Positions 16,913-25,560 of a DNA stretch of 64,000 bases are shown here, piece after piece. Below the pieces are notes generated by a model, which saw nothing but the letters and a program-made list of their open reading frames with translations, was not told the DNA's origin and ran no database searches. The DNA is from Brucella pseudintermedia (GTDB taxonomy: Bacteria; Pseudomonadota; Alphaproteobacteria; Rhizobiales; Rhizobiaceae): assembly GCF_042697365.1 (NCBI RefSeq), contig NZ_CP137605.1. One strand, written 5' to 3'. Each line of letters begins with the position of its first letter. Within the stretch, counting starts at the first letter, position 1. A program made the translations under genes and the position numbers.

Positions 16913-17674
16913 TCAACCGAAGAAATAGGGCACGATCCAGTCAGCGATCAGCTTTAGAGAAAGTCCGAACAAGGTCAGCTGAACCAGCAAGAAAAACGGG
17001 CCGTCCGGCATGATCCGGGTCAGCTTGGCCCCGACAAAGGTACCCACTATTGCGGCGGGGATCAGCCAGAGACCGAGGGACGTGTCGAGATTTGAAAACT
17101 GCTGCAATTGCCAGTACGGGACGAGTTTAACGGCGTTGACGATGGCGAAAAGAATGGTTGAGGTGCCGGCGAATACCAGCTTCGGCAGGTGCTGCGGCAA
17201 TACGTACATCTGAAACGGTGGAGCCCCGGAATGAGAGACAAAGCTGGTTAGACCGGTAAGTACACCCCAGAATACGCCACCGGGCACATCCGCCGTTCGT
17301 GCTTTCCGGCGATAGCGCGCACCGAACCATGCGTTGAAACAGAAAAGGATGCCAACCAACCCGACGAGCATTCCTGTGAATGTAGGCGACAGATACGCGC
17401 TGAACATCCATCCGATACCGACGCCGAGAACCGCCGCCGGGGTGAGGATTGCAAGGTTGCGAGCGGAAAAATGATGGCGATAAAGATAGAGCCCAAACAT
17501 ATCGCTGATGACATAGATCGGGAGGAGAAGCGCAGCCGCGGTGACTGGGGATATGACCAGCGCCATCAAAGGAACCGCGAGAGTGCCAACCGATGGCAAG
17601 CCGCCCTTCGAAAGCCCGACAAGAAATGCCGCAATGACTGCGATTGCGAGAAAGAGGGGCGTATGTTCGATCAT
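16913..17674 (-). CDS. Sulfite exporter TauE/SafE family membrane protein
   Basis: A 253-residue inner-membrane protein with about eight helices. Two family motifs are visible: GLSKGGLPSVGTLAVPLM near residue 20, and GLTSFVSHSGAPPFQMYVLPQ in the second half. Members export sulfite, sulfoacetate or related small anions, or are uncharacterised; the substrate here is unknown. No good Shine-Dalgarno sequence is seen before the ATG at 17674. It precedes the flavoprotein gene on the same strand and may be co-transcribed. Confidence 0.88.
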   Translation of the reverse strand: MIEHTPLFLAIAVIAAFLVGLSKGGLPSVGTLAVPLMALVISPVTAAALLLPIYVISDMFGLYLYRHHFSARNLAILTPAAVLGVGIGWMFSAYLSPTFTGMLVGLVGILFCFNAWFGARYRRKARTADVPGGVFWGVLTGLTSFVSHSGAPPFQMYVLPQHLPKLVFAGTSTILFAIVNAVKLVPYWQLQQFSNLDTSLGLWLIPAAIVGTFVGAKLTRIMPDGPFFLLVQLTLFGLSLKLIADWIVPYFFG

Positions 17675-17707
17675 ATATTGGTGATGTCAAATTTTTGAGG
17701 GCGGTGA

Positions 17708-17741
17708 AAAACACCTCCGGTCACTGGACCGGAGGTGTTTT
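17708..17741. terminator. Strong Rho-independent terminator
   Basis: A perfect 15-bp stem (17708-17722 with 17727-17741) closes a 4-base loop; the GC-rich core is CACCTCCGGTC. A-runs and T-runs flank both sides, so it can act on either strand. It most likely ends the minus-strand aminotransferase gene just before the TauE/SafE gene. Confidence 0.88.
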
Positions 17742-17750
17742 GTTTGGATA

Positions 17751-18605
17751 TCACGCGTGGGCCCATTCCCAATAGAGAGCACGGGCACGTTTGGTCAGCG
17801 GTCCATATTCCAGCTTGCGATCATCGAAACCGATAATCGGAACAACCTTGCTCATATTGCCCGTGGAGAAGATTTCGTCTGCCTGGCGGAAGTCTTCAAT
17901 TTTCAATACGGTTTCATGAACGGAAATGCCTGCGTTGCGCAACAGATTGATGACGCGCTGGCGAGTGATGCCATTGAGGAACGTGCCATTAGCGGCGGGA
18001 GTGAACACCTCGCCGCCGCGGACCATGAAAACGTTCGAGGTTGCAGTTTCTGCGACGTTGCCAAGCACGTCGGTCACCAAAGCGTTGTGAAAGCCTTTTG
18101 CCTTGGCTTCACGCAGCATGCGCGCATTGTTCGGATAGAGGCACGCAGCTTTGGCATTGACCGGCATGACTTCCATATAGGGTCGGCGGAACGACGTGGT
18201 GGTGATGGTGAAGCCCTTTGGCTCGACCATGGGGATCGCTTCAAGGCAGAGTGCAAAATCGGTTGACGAGGCAAGCGGAGCGACGGTGCTGGCGTCACCC
18301 TCTTCTGCCCAGTACATGGGACGGATATATACGTCTGTTCCCGGTGCGAATTTCTTCAGGCCTTCACGCGCCAGTGTTTCGATATCGTTGGTGGAAAGTG
18401 TAGGCTCCAATCCCAAAGCCCGGGCTGAATCATTGGCGCGGGCGCAATGACGATCGAGATCCGGCGTAACACCTTCAAACAAGCGTGCGCCATCAAATAC
18501 CAGCGAACCAAGCCAGGTCGCTTGCGAGGCTGCACCGAGAATTCGCACATCCCCCTCACGCCATTCGCCCTTGTAATAGGTCCACATCGCCCGTTTGTCG
18601 GTCAT
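17751..18605 (-). CDS. Class IV aminotransferase, branched-chain aminotransferase-like
   Basis: A 284-residue PLP enzyme of fold type IV. The cofactor lysine is K152 in VNAKAACLYPNN. Downstream are the conserved ETATSNVFMVRGGEVFTP and GITRQRVINLL blocks and the C-terminal FSTGNMSKVVPI. It transfers amino groups between a branched-chain or D-amino acid and 2-oxoglutarate. The family holds IlvE, D-alanine aminotransferase and aminodeoxychorismate lyase; the lysine context and C-terminus favour IlvE-like. The ATG has AGGA/GAGGA within ten bases upstream. It looks like a single-gene unit. Confidence 0.85.
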   Translation of the reverse strand: MTDKRAMWTYYKGEWREGDVRILGAASQATWLGSLVFDGARLFEGVTPDLDRHCARANDSARALGLEPTLSTNDIETLAREGLKKFAPGTDVYIRPMYWAEEGDASTVAPLASSTDFALCLEAIPMVEPKGFTITTTSFRRPYMEVMPVNAKAACLYPNNARMLREAKAKGFHNALVTDVLGNVAETATSNVFMVRGGEVFTPAANGTFLNGITRQRVINLLRNAGISVHETVLKIEDFRQADEIFSTGNMSKVVPIIGFDDRKLEYGPLTKRARALYWEWAHA

Positions 18606-18830
18606 CTTCCTCGTCCTTTGACAATATTCTTCTCATGCTTCAGCCCGCGCCAGACCGCCTCAAACACAGATCTTTGTCGGAAAATGCTCGGAGCGTCTCG
18701 ATATGATTGAAAACGGATCGACGTCCTATGCACGCTTTCTAAGGTGCTGTTTCATCGACCCGGTGCGGGTGGTCTGTATGGTAGGAGGAGGCAACGCTGG
18801 AGACAAGCACGAACTTGTCAAGATTTGCCA

Positions 18831-19751
18831 TCAAGATTGTTCGATCTTGTCTTCGACAAGCGCCGGAGTTGGCTCAGATGTGACGACAGCCGGAGGACCC
18901 TCCACACCGCGTTGTCTTTCGCGAATGAACGTGAAGAGTCCGGAAATAGTGATGAGAACAATGCCGATCATCATCGGCATGTCTATATGATCGTGGAAGA
19001 CAAAATATCCGAAAAGGATCGCCCAGATCATCTGACTGTACTGCGGGGAAGCGATGGCACTAGCAGGTGCGCGCTGGGCTGCGAGCATCAACAGGATATT
19101 GGCTAGTGCAGCAAGGAGGCCATAGCCTGCAAGATAAACCCACTGCTCGGTGTTGGGCGCCTCGAAGGATGGAGCCATCAGAGCTCCGCAAATGATAATG
19201 GGGCCGATCAGCCCGCTTGTATAAAGCGATATGCGTTTTTCCTCTTTGCCCATGACGCGGAAGATGATGATGCTCATCGCGCCGCCCATGCCGGCGGCAA
19301 GTGCGCCCAGATGACCGATGGAAAGCTCCCGAAATCCCGGTCGAAGCACAATCAGGACGCCGACAAAGCCAATGAGGACTGCCGACCATCGCCTCCAGCC
19401 GACCTGCTCCTTTAGGAAAACCACTGATAGTATCGTCACATAGGCGGGCAGGAGGAAAATAAGCGCGAAAGCTTCTGCCATGGAAAGATGTGTGAATGCA
19501 GTAACGCTGCCTATGGTCCCCATGGCAGCTGTCACGGTCCGCAATAGCCACATCTGAATGTTGGCTGCGCGAAACATATCGAGCCAGACGTCGCCTGCTT
19601 TCTTCGTAAAGGGAATAGCGAGCAAACCCAGGACAGCGCCGAAAAACGCGACCTCATATGGTGACAGCGTGCCGTCGAGAAACTTGACGCAGGCGTCACT
19701 GATAGCGAACGCCGCATAGGACGCAAACGCGAGAAAAATACCGTAAAGCAT
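18831..19751 (-). CDS. DMT-superfamily (EamA) transporter
   Basis: A 306-residue inner-membrane protein made of two EamA repeats of about five helices each (roughly residues 1-140 and 150-285). The first includes ISDACVKFLDG and AFTHLSMAEAFALIFLLPAYVTILSVVFLKE, the latter being a family hallmark. The second ends ASPQYSQMIWAILFGYFVFHDHID. Such proteins usually export amino acids or metabolites; the substrate is not deducible. The tail after residue 285 is hydrophilic. No strong ribosome site is seen. It is divergent from the DUF1127 gene. Confidence 0.88.
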   Translation of the reverse strand: MLYGIFLAFASYAAFAISDACVKFLDGTLSPYEVAFFGAVLGLLAIPFTKKAGDVWLDMFRAANIQMWLLRTVTAAMGTIGSVTAFTHLSMAEAFALIFLLPAYVTILSVVFLKEQVGWRRWSAVLIGFVGVLIVLRPGFRELSIGHLGALAAGMGGAMSIIIFRVMGKEEKRISLYTSGLIGPIIICGALMAPSFEAPNTEQWVYLAGYGLLAALANILLMLAAQRAPASAIASPQYSQMIWAILFGYFVFHDHIDMPMMIGIVLITISGLFTFIRERQRGVEGPPAVVTSEPTPALVEDKIEQS

Positions 19752-20006
19752 GACGATGTCCGAAAGAAACGGGGGAGGTGTTCGTTCCTATCGCTCCCTT
19801 AATCGATTAGAAGCCTATTGGCAAAAGACATTTCTCAAATTCTGCATTTTAAGTCTATAAGCTGGCCATTGCTTGAAGGAGAAGTAAATTCGACCTTTTC
19901 AAGGTTTTGAGCTCAAGCAAAAACGCATGCCTCATTTGCAATCATATCCGTGGTGGAAATTTGGGCAAACGCCTATTTACCCATCATCCAAACGAGGAGA
20001 AAGCAA

Positions 20007-20144
20007 ATGAACATTCGTCAGAAAGTACAGCAGTTCGTATCCCGCCGACGCGCTATCCGTGAACTCGGTGCAATGGACGACCATCTTCTTGCCGATATCG
20101 GTGTTTCGCGTTCGCAGATCCAAAGCGCAGTTTTCGGTAAGTAA
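20007..20144 (+). CDS. DUF1127 domain-containing small protein
   Basis: A 45-residue basic protein. The start ATG at 20007 is preceded by GAGGAG at the proper distance; the open frame upstream is not part of it. The core RRAIRELGAMDDHLLADIGVSRSQIQSAVFG is the classic DUF1127 motif of alphaproteobacterial small proteins. Members such as Rhodobacter CcaF1 bind RNA and affect RNA turnover, and others influence phosphate and carbon metabolism; no specific role can be assigned here. It is a monocistronic unit followed by a terminator. Confidence 0.92.
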   Translation: MNIRQKVQQFVSRRRAIRELGAMDDHLLADIGVSRSQIQSAVFGK

Positions 20145-20202
20145 TAATTTATGGCGTGTCTCCCGAAAGATCGCCCCGTAATTGAAAATCTGATAAAATA
20201 AC

Positions 20203-20236
20203 AAAGCGTCGGTCTCCAGTCCCGGCGCTTTTGTTT
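20203..20236 (+). terminator. Rho-independent terminator of the DUF1127 gene
   Basis: AAAGCGTCGG (20203-20212) pairs with CCGGCGCTTT (20222-20231), including one G-U pair, around a 9-base loop, followed by TTGTTTT. Confidence 0.85.
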
Positions 20237-20661
20237 TAATTATTGCTTATTTATTATTTCCTTAATCTGAAGAGTTTTGGATGAGTTTCGTATAATGCAT
20301 GACGGCGTGCTCGATCCGCTTGAATTTCTCTTTGGTCTATTCTTCTGTTAGCTCTCTCTAATGAGACATAATCCGTGCCATTTTGGGACAGATTGCAATT
20401 GCGTGTACCTCAATTTTCGATCAACTTTTACTTGCGGGGGGGCGAGCGATGAAGATGCGGTCTTTCCGTTGTAGCTGCGGTTGAACAGACAATCTTCATC
20501 GCTCCTATTTCATATCAATTTTCTATTGCCGACCCATGTTGTTATACCAAACTATTGCCAGTAATAATTTGGAATGCAGGAGTGTACGCAGATCTTCCTC
20601 TTGCATCATTGGGTGGTCTCAGGCTTATCTTGCCGCCCGATGATGCAGAGGAAGACTCAAA
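20237..20661 (+). promoter_or_regulatory. Non-coding interval with two long inverted repeats upstream of the DUF2938 gene
   Basis: About 425 bases without a normal gene. Repeat 1: GAGCGATGAAGAT (20444-20456) and its exact complement at 20492-20504, enclosing 35 bases. A G-run (GGGGGGG at 20436-20442) precedes an 11-codon frame (MKMRSFRCSCG, 20449-20484) that begins inside the left arm and ends before the right arm. Repeat 2: 20593-20613 and 20636-20655, about 20 pairs with one bulge and one mismatch. Its right arm contains GAGGAAGA, the ribosome site of the DUF2938 gene. This suggests a leader that controls translation or a small RNA; no known riboswitch class is recognised. Confidence 0.45.
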
Positions 20662-21159
20662 ATGGACATTGTCTGGCGCGGAATTCTGATCGGGGTCGGT
20701 GCGACCATAGTAATGGATTTGTGGGCGCTTTTGCTTGCTGCAATACCCGGGCAGGCACCTCCGAACTGGGGACTTGTAGGCCGTTGGTTTTGGCATCTTC
20801 GGCGCGGACGAATTTTTCACGATGATATTTCCAGTTCGGCACCTTATAAGCACGAAGTAGCGCTCGGCTGGATCGGGCATTACGCAGTTGGCGTTCTTTA
20901 TGGCGTGATCTTTGCCATTTATGGCGGTGCGGAATGGTTCGCTGAACCAGTATTTTTCCCGGTTTGGATTTTCGGTATACTGACCGTATCAGCTGGATGG
21001 TTTCTGTTGCAGCCGGGTCTGGGAATCGGTTGGGCGGCGTCCAAATTGCCAAATGCGCGCAACGTGCGGCTGTTCAATCTTATCGCGCATACATTCTTTG
21101 CTCTCGGCATGTACGGAACGGCTTTGCTTCTGCAAAACACATATCAAACAGTCAGTTAG
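20662..21159 (+). CDS. DUF2938 family membrane protein
   Basis: A 165-residue protein with four predicted membrane helices (about 8-28, 73-92, 98-118 and 138-158). The motifs GVGATIVMDLWALLL, NWGLVGRW, RGRIFHDD and ALGWIGHYAVGVLYGVIF fit the DUF2938 family as I know it. No function is established. The start ATG follows GAGGAAGACTCAAA, but that ribosome site is inside a long hairpin, so translation may be regulated. It is alone on the plus strand, 320 bases before the purine permease. Confidence 0.78.
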   Translation: MDIVWRGILIGVGATIVMDLWALLLAAIPGQAPPNWGLVGRWFWHLRRGRIFHDDISSSAPYKHEVALGWIGHYAVGVLYGVIFAIYGGAEWFAEPVFFPVWIFGILTVSAGWFLLQPGLGIGWAASKLPNARNVRLFNLIAHTFFALGMYGTALLLQNTYQTVS

Positions 21160-21480
21160 AATTTTTGGAGCGGCATTCACGAATTGTCTTTTTTGAATCT
21201 GTTTCAAATATTTCCCGCAAATGAGTGACTGGCGCGCGGCGAAATCTCGGTCCACACTAAATCATGTCAACAAACGGGCATTCACGCGGCAGAACTGTGC
21301 TTTTGTCCGCGATGGGTGTATGGGGAACATGTCCGCCTGCAAATCTGCAGCGGCAGCAACATTATGGCAATCGCATAGGTTGCTTCGGCTCGATATAATT
21401 GCGAGGCGCAAAACGTTGCGCGTCGTGATTTGACGCGAGTTGAGGCGCTGAATTGACGGGCGCTTTGCCTTGGAGGGACG
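21160..21480 (+). promoter_or_regulatory. Upstream region of the NCS2 permease gene
   Basis: A 321-base gap with no convincing gene. TATAAT at 21394-21399 is a good -10 hexamer, though no -35 at the right spacing is clear. The leader that would follow has two small hairpins: GCGCAA-AACG-TTGCGC (21406-21421) and GCGTC/GACGC (about 21419-21435). GGAGG precedes the ATG. I do not recognise a purine or guanidine riboswitch in it. Confidence 0.4.
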
Positions 21481-22773
21481 ATGCTCGAAAAGCTGTTCAA
21501 ATTGCAGGAACACGGCACTACGGCGAGAACGGAAATTATTGCCGGCGTGACGACCTTCCTGACGATGTCTTACATCATCTTCGTAAATCCGGATATTCTG
21601 TCCACCACAGGTATGGATCGAAACGCTGTTTTCGTTGCCACCTGTCTTGCGGCAGCGCTCGGCTCTATCATCATGGCGCTCGTTGCAAACTGGCCTATCG
21701 GCATGGCGCCGGGTATGGGGCTCAATGCCTTCTTTGCCTTCACTGTTGTTGGGGCGATGGGTTTTTCCTGGCAGCAGGCCCTCGGTGCGGTCTTCATTTC
21801 GGGTATCATCTTCCTGATCCTGACCGTTACAGGCGTGCGTCGCTGGCTGGTGGAAGGTATTCCACATTCGCTGCGAAGCGCGATTGCGGCCGGTATCGGT
21901 ATGTTCCTGGCCTTAATCGGTCTGAAAACTGCGGGCGTCGTTGTCGGTAATCAGGCAACTTTGGTCAGCCTCGGCGATTTGACGAAGGCAGGACCGCTTT
22001 TGGCGATCGCGGGCTTCTTCATAATCGCTGTGCTGGACGCCCTTAAGGTTCGCGGTGCGATCCTCATCGGTATTCTCCTTGTCACGGTGGCATCTATCGC
22101 TCTTGGCATCAGCCAGTTCGGCGGTGTTTTCTCAGCGCCGCCAAGTCTTGCTCCGACCTTCCTTCAGCTCGATGTGATGGGCGCTCTGCATACGGGCATT
22201 CTGCATGTCATTCTCGTTTTTGTGCTGGTCGAAGTATTCGACGCCACAGGTACGCTGATCGGCGTCGCAAAGCGCGGCGGTCTAATTGAACCGGGCAAAC
22301 CAAACCGTCTCGGACGCGCCCTGTTTGCCGACAGCACGGCAATCCTTGGTGGTTCGCTTCTTGGTACTTCGTCTACGACGGCCTATGTGGAAAGCGCATC
22401 CGGTGTTCAGGCGGGCGGTCGTACAGGACTGACCGCACTGGTTGTAGCACTTCTGTTTCTTGCGGCCTTGTTCATTTCGCCGCTCGCTGGTTCGGTTCCG
22501 GCTTATGCCACTGCACCGGCTCTGATCTACGTCGCTTGCCTGATGATGCGTGAACTGACCGAGATCGAATGGCAGGACGTGACGGAGGCTGCACCAGCTG
22601 CCCTGACAGCTTTGGCTATCCCGTTCACCTATTCGATTGCCAACGGTCTGGCCTTCGGTTTCATCAGCTATGTAATCCTCAAAGCCTTCACGGGCAAGGC
22701 ACGTGACGTGCATCTGGCTACCTGGCTGGTCGCCGCGCTTTTCGTCATCCGCTTCGCCTTCTTTGCGGAGTAA
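21481..22773 (+). CDS. NCS2 family purine permease (AzgA/GhxP-like)
   Basis: A 430-residue inner-membrane transporter with 12-14 helices. The length and the motifs GMAPGMGLNAFFAFTVVGAMGFSW, FVLVEVFDATGTLIGVAKRGGL and SSTTAYVESASGVQAGGRTGLTA place it in the hypoxanthine/guanine/adenine (AzgA-like) branch of the NCS2 family rather than the uracil/xanthine branch. It would import purine bases by proton symport. It is followed at 63 bases by a nucleoside-deaminase-type gene, which fits purine salvage, and an adenine deaminase lies elsewhere in the window (55679). Confidence 0.9.
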   Translation: MLEKLFKLQEHGTTARTEIIAGVTTFLTMSYIIFVNPDILSTTGMDRNAVFVATCLAAALGSIIMALVANWPIGMAPGMGLNAFFAFTVVGAMGFSWQQALGAVFISGIIFLILTVTGVRRWLVEGIPHSLRSAIAAGIGMFLALIGLKTAGVVVGNQATLVSLGDLTKAGPLLAIAGFFIIAVLDALKVRGAILIGILLVTVASIALGISQFGGVFSAPPSLAPTFLQLDVMGALHTGILHVILVFVLVEVFDATGTLIGVAKRGGLIEPGKPNRLGRALFADSTAILGGSLLGTSSTTAYVESASGVQAGGRTGLTALVVALLFLAALFISPLAGSVPAYATAPALIYVACLMMRELTEIEWQDVTEAAPAALTALAIPFTYSIANGLAFGFISYVILKAFTGKARDVHLATWLVAALFVIRFAFFAE

Positions 22774-22779
22774 CAACAA

Positions 22780-22806
22780 GGCGCCGGGCCGAACCGGTCC
22801 GGCGCC
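22780..22806 (+). repeat. Intercistronic GC-rich hairpin
   Basis: GGCGCCGGGCC (22780-22790) pairs with GGTCCGGCGCC (22796-22806) with one G-U pair and a 5-base loop. There is no T-tract, and the next gene starts 30 bases later, so it is probably a processing or partial termination site between permease and deaminase. Confidence 0.6.
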
Positions 22807-22836
22807 GTTCTACAGCAATACCGGGAGGAACCAACT

Positions 22837-23436
22837 GTGCAGGCGAATGAACTGGAACTGCTTGAAAAGCTTATCGACGTTATCGAGCAGGATATCATTC
22901 CGCTGACTGAGCGAGGTGTTGCGGAAGGAAACAAGGTTTTCGGCGCGGCGCTGTTGCGCAAGTCAGATTTGTCTCTTGTTCTTGCTGAAACCAACAACGA
23001 GACAGAAAACCCGCTCTGGCACGGCGAAGTGCACACATTGAAGCGCTTCTATGAAATGCCGGAGAGTGGACGTCCTGATACGAAAGACATGGTGTTTCTG
23101 TCCACCCACGAACCATGCTCCATGTGCTTATCGGCTATTACTTGGAGCGGTTTCGATAATTTTTATTACCTTTTTAGTCATGAAGATTCACGGGATGCTT
23201 TCTCAATCCCGCATGATTTGAAGATTCTCAAGGAAGTTTTCACCCTGGAACCGGGTGGATACAACCGCGACAACGCTTTCTGGCATAGCCATTCGATCCC
23301 GAAAATGGTTGAATCCTTGCCGGACGCAGATCGTTTGCGCCTCCGCGATAGGCTCGAGGCGATTATTTCGAAGTATGACGAATTATCCGGCACTTATCAG
23401 GCGGGCAAAGACGGAAACGCGATTCCTCTCAATTGA
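22837..23436 (+). CDS. Cytidine/nucleoside deaminase-fold protein
   Basis: A 199-residue zinc hydrolase of the cytidine deaminase fold. The GTG start has GGGAGGAA seven bases upstream. Zinc ligands are H62 in HGE (catalytic E64) and C94/C97 in PCSMC. The N-terminal helix and the C-terminal extension (RDNAFWHSHSIPKMVESLP onward) are longer than in guanine deaminase GuaD or TadA, so it is a distinct subfamily. The substrate is unknown; position after a purine permease suggests a purine or related base. The last 60 residues are helical and charged. Confidence 0.82.
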   Translation: MQANELELLEKLIDVIEQDIIPLTERGVAEGNKVFGAALLRKSDLSLVLAETNNETENPLWHGEVHTLKRFYEMPESGRPDTKDMVFLSTHEPCSMCLSAITWSGFDNFYYLFSHEDSRDAFSIPHDLKILKEVFTLEPGGYNRDNAFWHSHSIPKMVESLPDADRLRLRDRLEAIISKYDELSGTYQAGKDGNAIPLN

Positions 23437-23546
23437 CGAGAAATCGTTTCTTATAGTCATATGCCTGAAATAGCCCCGTGCCAGAGGAGATGCGCGATAC
23501 CGAAGAACCCGTTCGCGCATTTTTCATGTCTGACAGGACCAGCATC

Positions 23547-24467
23547 ATGACCTCTGACCACATAATATCAGCGATTGGCTTTTGCACCCCAACGGGTGAC
23601 GGCAATTTCAGCACGCTTGAAGGCGCAATTCGCAATATCGTCGAACTTGGTTCGGACGCTGTGGAATTGTCGCTTTACGGCGAGGAAATAATCTCGGGCG
23701 GCCGTCTCATTCCGCAGCGCGTGGATCGCCTCGTCAATATTACCAGACAGTTTGACACCCGTTACAGCGTCCATGGACAGATTGTTTCCAATTTCATGGA
23801 TCGCGAACATCTCGCATATCAAAAGACCGTGGTGCGGGCGATGCTGGAACTTTGCAACCGTGTCGGAGCGGAAGTACTTGTTCATCACTCCGGCCACGCT
23901 GCAATGCCTGCGCTTTCTCGCATTCCCGACCTCGACAGCATGGAGAGAGATGCGCTCGCCGAAATGGCGGAGGTGGCAAAGTCTTACGGCGTTCGCATCG
24001 CGCTGGAAAACATCTTCGCAATGAGCGATGCCGAGTATCGCCAGACACCGGCTAAGGTTGCCGAAACAGTAGCTGCGGTCAATCATCCTTCCGTTTGCGG
24101 ACTGATCGATTTCAGCCATGCTTATATTGAGTGCAGCCGTCTGGGAATCGACTGGCGTCCGCAGATTCGTGACATGGCTCCTGTAACCGGGCATCTGCAT
24201 GTGCATGACAGTTTTGGCCGTCCTTACACGATGACCAAATTCTATCATCCTGCCGAGGCAACTGCACTCGGCATTGGTGATCTGCATCTGCCGATCGGTT
24301 GGGGGGATATTCCTTGGGAAGAAATTTTCGATGAGCTAACCTTCTTGCCCGACACATTCCTGATCATGGAAATCGGCGAAGATCGTTTCAGCACCGAGCA
24401 AGCCGATAGCCTTGCGCGTGCTCGCAAGCTGGCCGAACGCGTCAACCGCCGGCGGGATGCCGCATGA
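23547..24467 (+). CDS. Sugar phosphate isomerase/epimerase-like TIM-barrel protein
   Basis: An AP-endonuclease-2-like TIM barrel (Pfam AP_endonuc_2), 306 residues from the ATG at 23547, which has AGGA about eight bases upstream. A GTG at 23478 and ATGs at 23490 and 23526 are in frame but poorly supported. Probable metal-site residues occur in LENIFAMSD, GLIDFSHAYIE, GHLHVHDSFG and MEIGEDRF. Family members are xylose-isomerase-like epimerases, inosose dehydratases or endonuclease IV-like proteins; this one looks metabolic. It ends close to the convergent TRAP binding-protein gene and has no evident operon partner. Confidence 0.75.
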   Translation: MTSDHIISAIGFCTPTGDGNFSTLEGAIRNIVELGSDAVELSLYGEEIISGGRLIPQRVDRLVNITRQFDTRYSVHGQIVSNFMDREHLAYQKTVVRAMLELCNRVGAEVLVHHSGHAAMPALSRIPDLDSMERDALAEMAEVAKSYGVRIALENIFAMSDAEYRQTPAKVAETVAAVNHPSVCGLIDFSHAYIECSRLGIDWRPQIRDMAPVTGHLHVHDSFGRPYTMTKFYHPAEATALGIGDLHLPIGWGDIPWEEIFDELTFLPDTFLIMEIGEDRFSTEQADSLARARKLAERVNRRRDAA

Positions 24468-24477
24468 GCGAAACGAA

Positions 24478-24504
24478 ACAGGCCGCGTGATGCGCGCGGC
24501 CTGT
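24478..24504. terminator. Terminator-like hairpin between convergent genes
   Basis: ACAGGCCGCG (24478-24487) pairs perfectly with CGCGGCCTGT (24495-24504) around a 7-base loop. The T-tract is weak on both sides. It lies between the isomerase-like gene (+) and dctP (-) and could serve both. Confidence 0.65.
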
Positions 24505-24523
24505 CTCAGCGTCTAAATTGTTC

Positions 24524-25528
24524 TTACTTGCGAATTTCACTCAGCTGCTTTTGTACGGCATCGATGACGTCCTCGCCGATCTGAGACTTGTACTTGGCAT
24601 AGATCGGCTGGGATTTTTCGAGCATGCGAGCGTGTTCTTCCGGCGAAAGCGTGTTTACTTCCAGACCCGCTTCCTTGATCTTTTCCAATGATTTTTGGTT
24701 CAGTTCACGAATGACCTTGCGCTCTACGTCTCGACCAACGACGGCGCATTCGCGCAGGGCGGCTTGTTCTTCCGGTGCGTATGTGTCGAAGATCGGTTTG
24801 GAATACAGGAATAGAAACGGCGTATATGCATGCTTGGTTTCTGTCACGTATTTCTGCACTTCGTAGAATTTCGAAGTATCGATGGTAACGTAAGGATTTT
24901 CCTGCGCGTCGATGGCCTTGGTTTCCAGCGCCGAGAAGATTTCACCGAAAGCCATTGGCGTGGCATTGGCCCCAAAATTCTGGAACGTGTCGAGGAAGAT
25001 GTTGTTCTGCATCACGCGGACTTTCATGCCGCTGAAATCTTCCCATTTGTTGACCGGATGTTTTGAGTTTGAAAGGTTGCGGAAGCCGTTTTCCCAATAA
25101 GCAAGATTGACGAGACCTACGGCCGCGAGCTTTTCATCCATCATTTTGCCGAAGGGGCCGTCGACGACGGCATCTGCCTCTTCATCGTTTGCGAAGAGAA
25201 ATGGCAGGTCGAAAACGCCAAGCGCTGGAACTATTCCGACGAGTGGTGACGACGAGGTTACCACGCCTTCCTGCACACCGGAACGCAGCGCCTGCGTTGC
25301 CTGCAAATCGCCTCCCAAAGCTCCACCCCAGAACGCGGTTATCTTCATCTTGCCGCCGGACTTTTCAGCAAGGCACTCATTCATTGCCTTGATGCCGTTC
25401 CCGACTGGATGATCCTCGTTGATGCCATTGGACACGCGGATGTTGCGCTCCTGAAATTCGGCAAATGCCGGTGCCGTTAGCGCACCCGCCATGAGGGCGG
25501 TTGTTGCCAGCATAATCAGTTTCTTCAT
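24524..25528 (-). CDS. dctP: TRAP transporter solute-binding protein (DctP family)
   Basis: A 334-residue periplasmic binding protein with a clear signal peptide (MKKLIMLATTALMAGALTAPAFA, cleaved near residue 23). Family motifs include VSNGINEDHPVGNGIKAMNE at the mature N-terminus, the carboxylate-binding-arginine region GMKVRVMQNNIFLDTF and the following PMAFGEIFSALETKAIDAQENP. DctP proteins mostly bind organic acids such as C4-dicarboxylates, 2-keto acids and sugar acids. The neighbours (sugar-acid dehydratase, FAH-family enzyme, gluconokinase) make a sugar acid the likeliest ligand. Confidence 0.93.
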   Translation of the reverse strand: MKKLIMLATTALMAGALTAPAFAEFQERNIRVSNGINEDHPVGNGIKAMNECLAEKSGGKMKITAFWGGALGGDLQATQALRSGVQEGVVTSSSPLVGIVPALGVFDLPFLFANDEEADAVVDGPFGKMMDEKLAAVGLVNLAYWENGFRNLSNSKHPVNKWEDFSGMKVRVMQNNIFLDTFQNFGANATPMAFGEIFSALETKAIDAQENPYVTIDTSKFYEVQKYVTETKHAYTPFLFLYSKPIFDTYAPEEQAALRECAVVGRDVERKVIRELNQKSLEKIKEAGLEVNTLSPEEHARMLEKSQPIYAKYKSQIGEDVIDAVQKQLSEIRK

Positions 25529-25560
25529 TGAACTCTCCTCCCAGAGTTGGTGTTGAACCT

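Noticed and set aside
21160..21480. Purine or guanidine riboswitch upstream of the NCS2 permease
   Set aside because: The small hairpins do not match the conserved cores of the purine, preQ1 or guanidine riboswitches as I know them; left as a plain leader.
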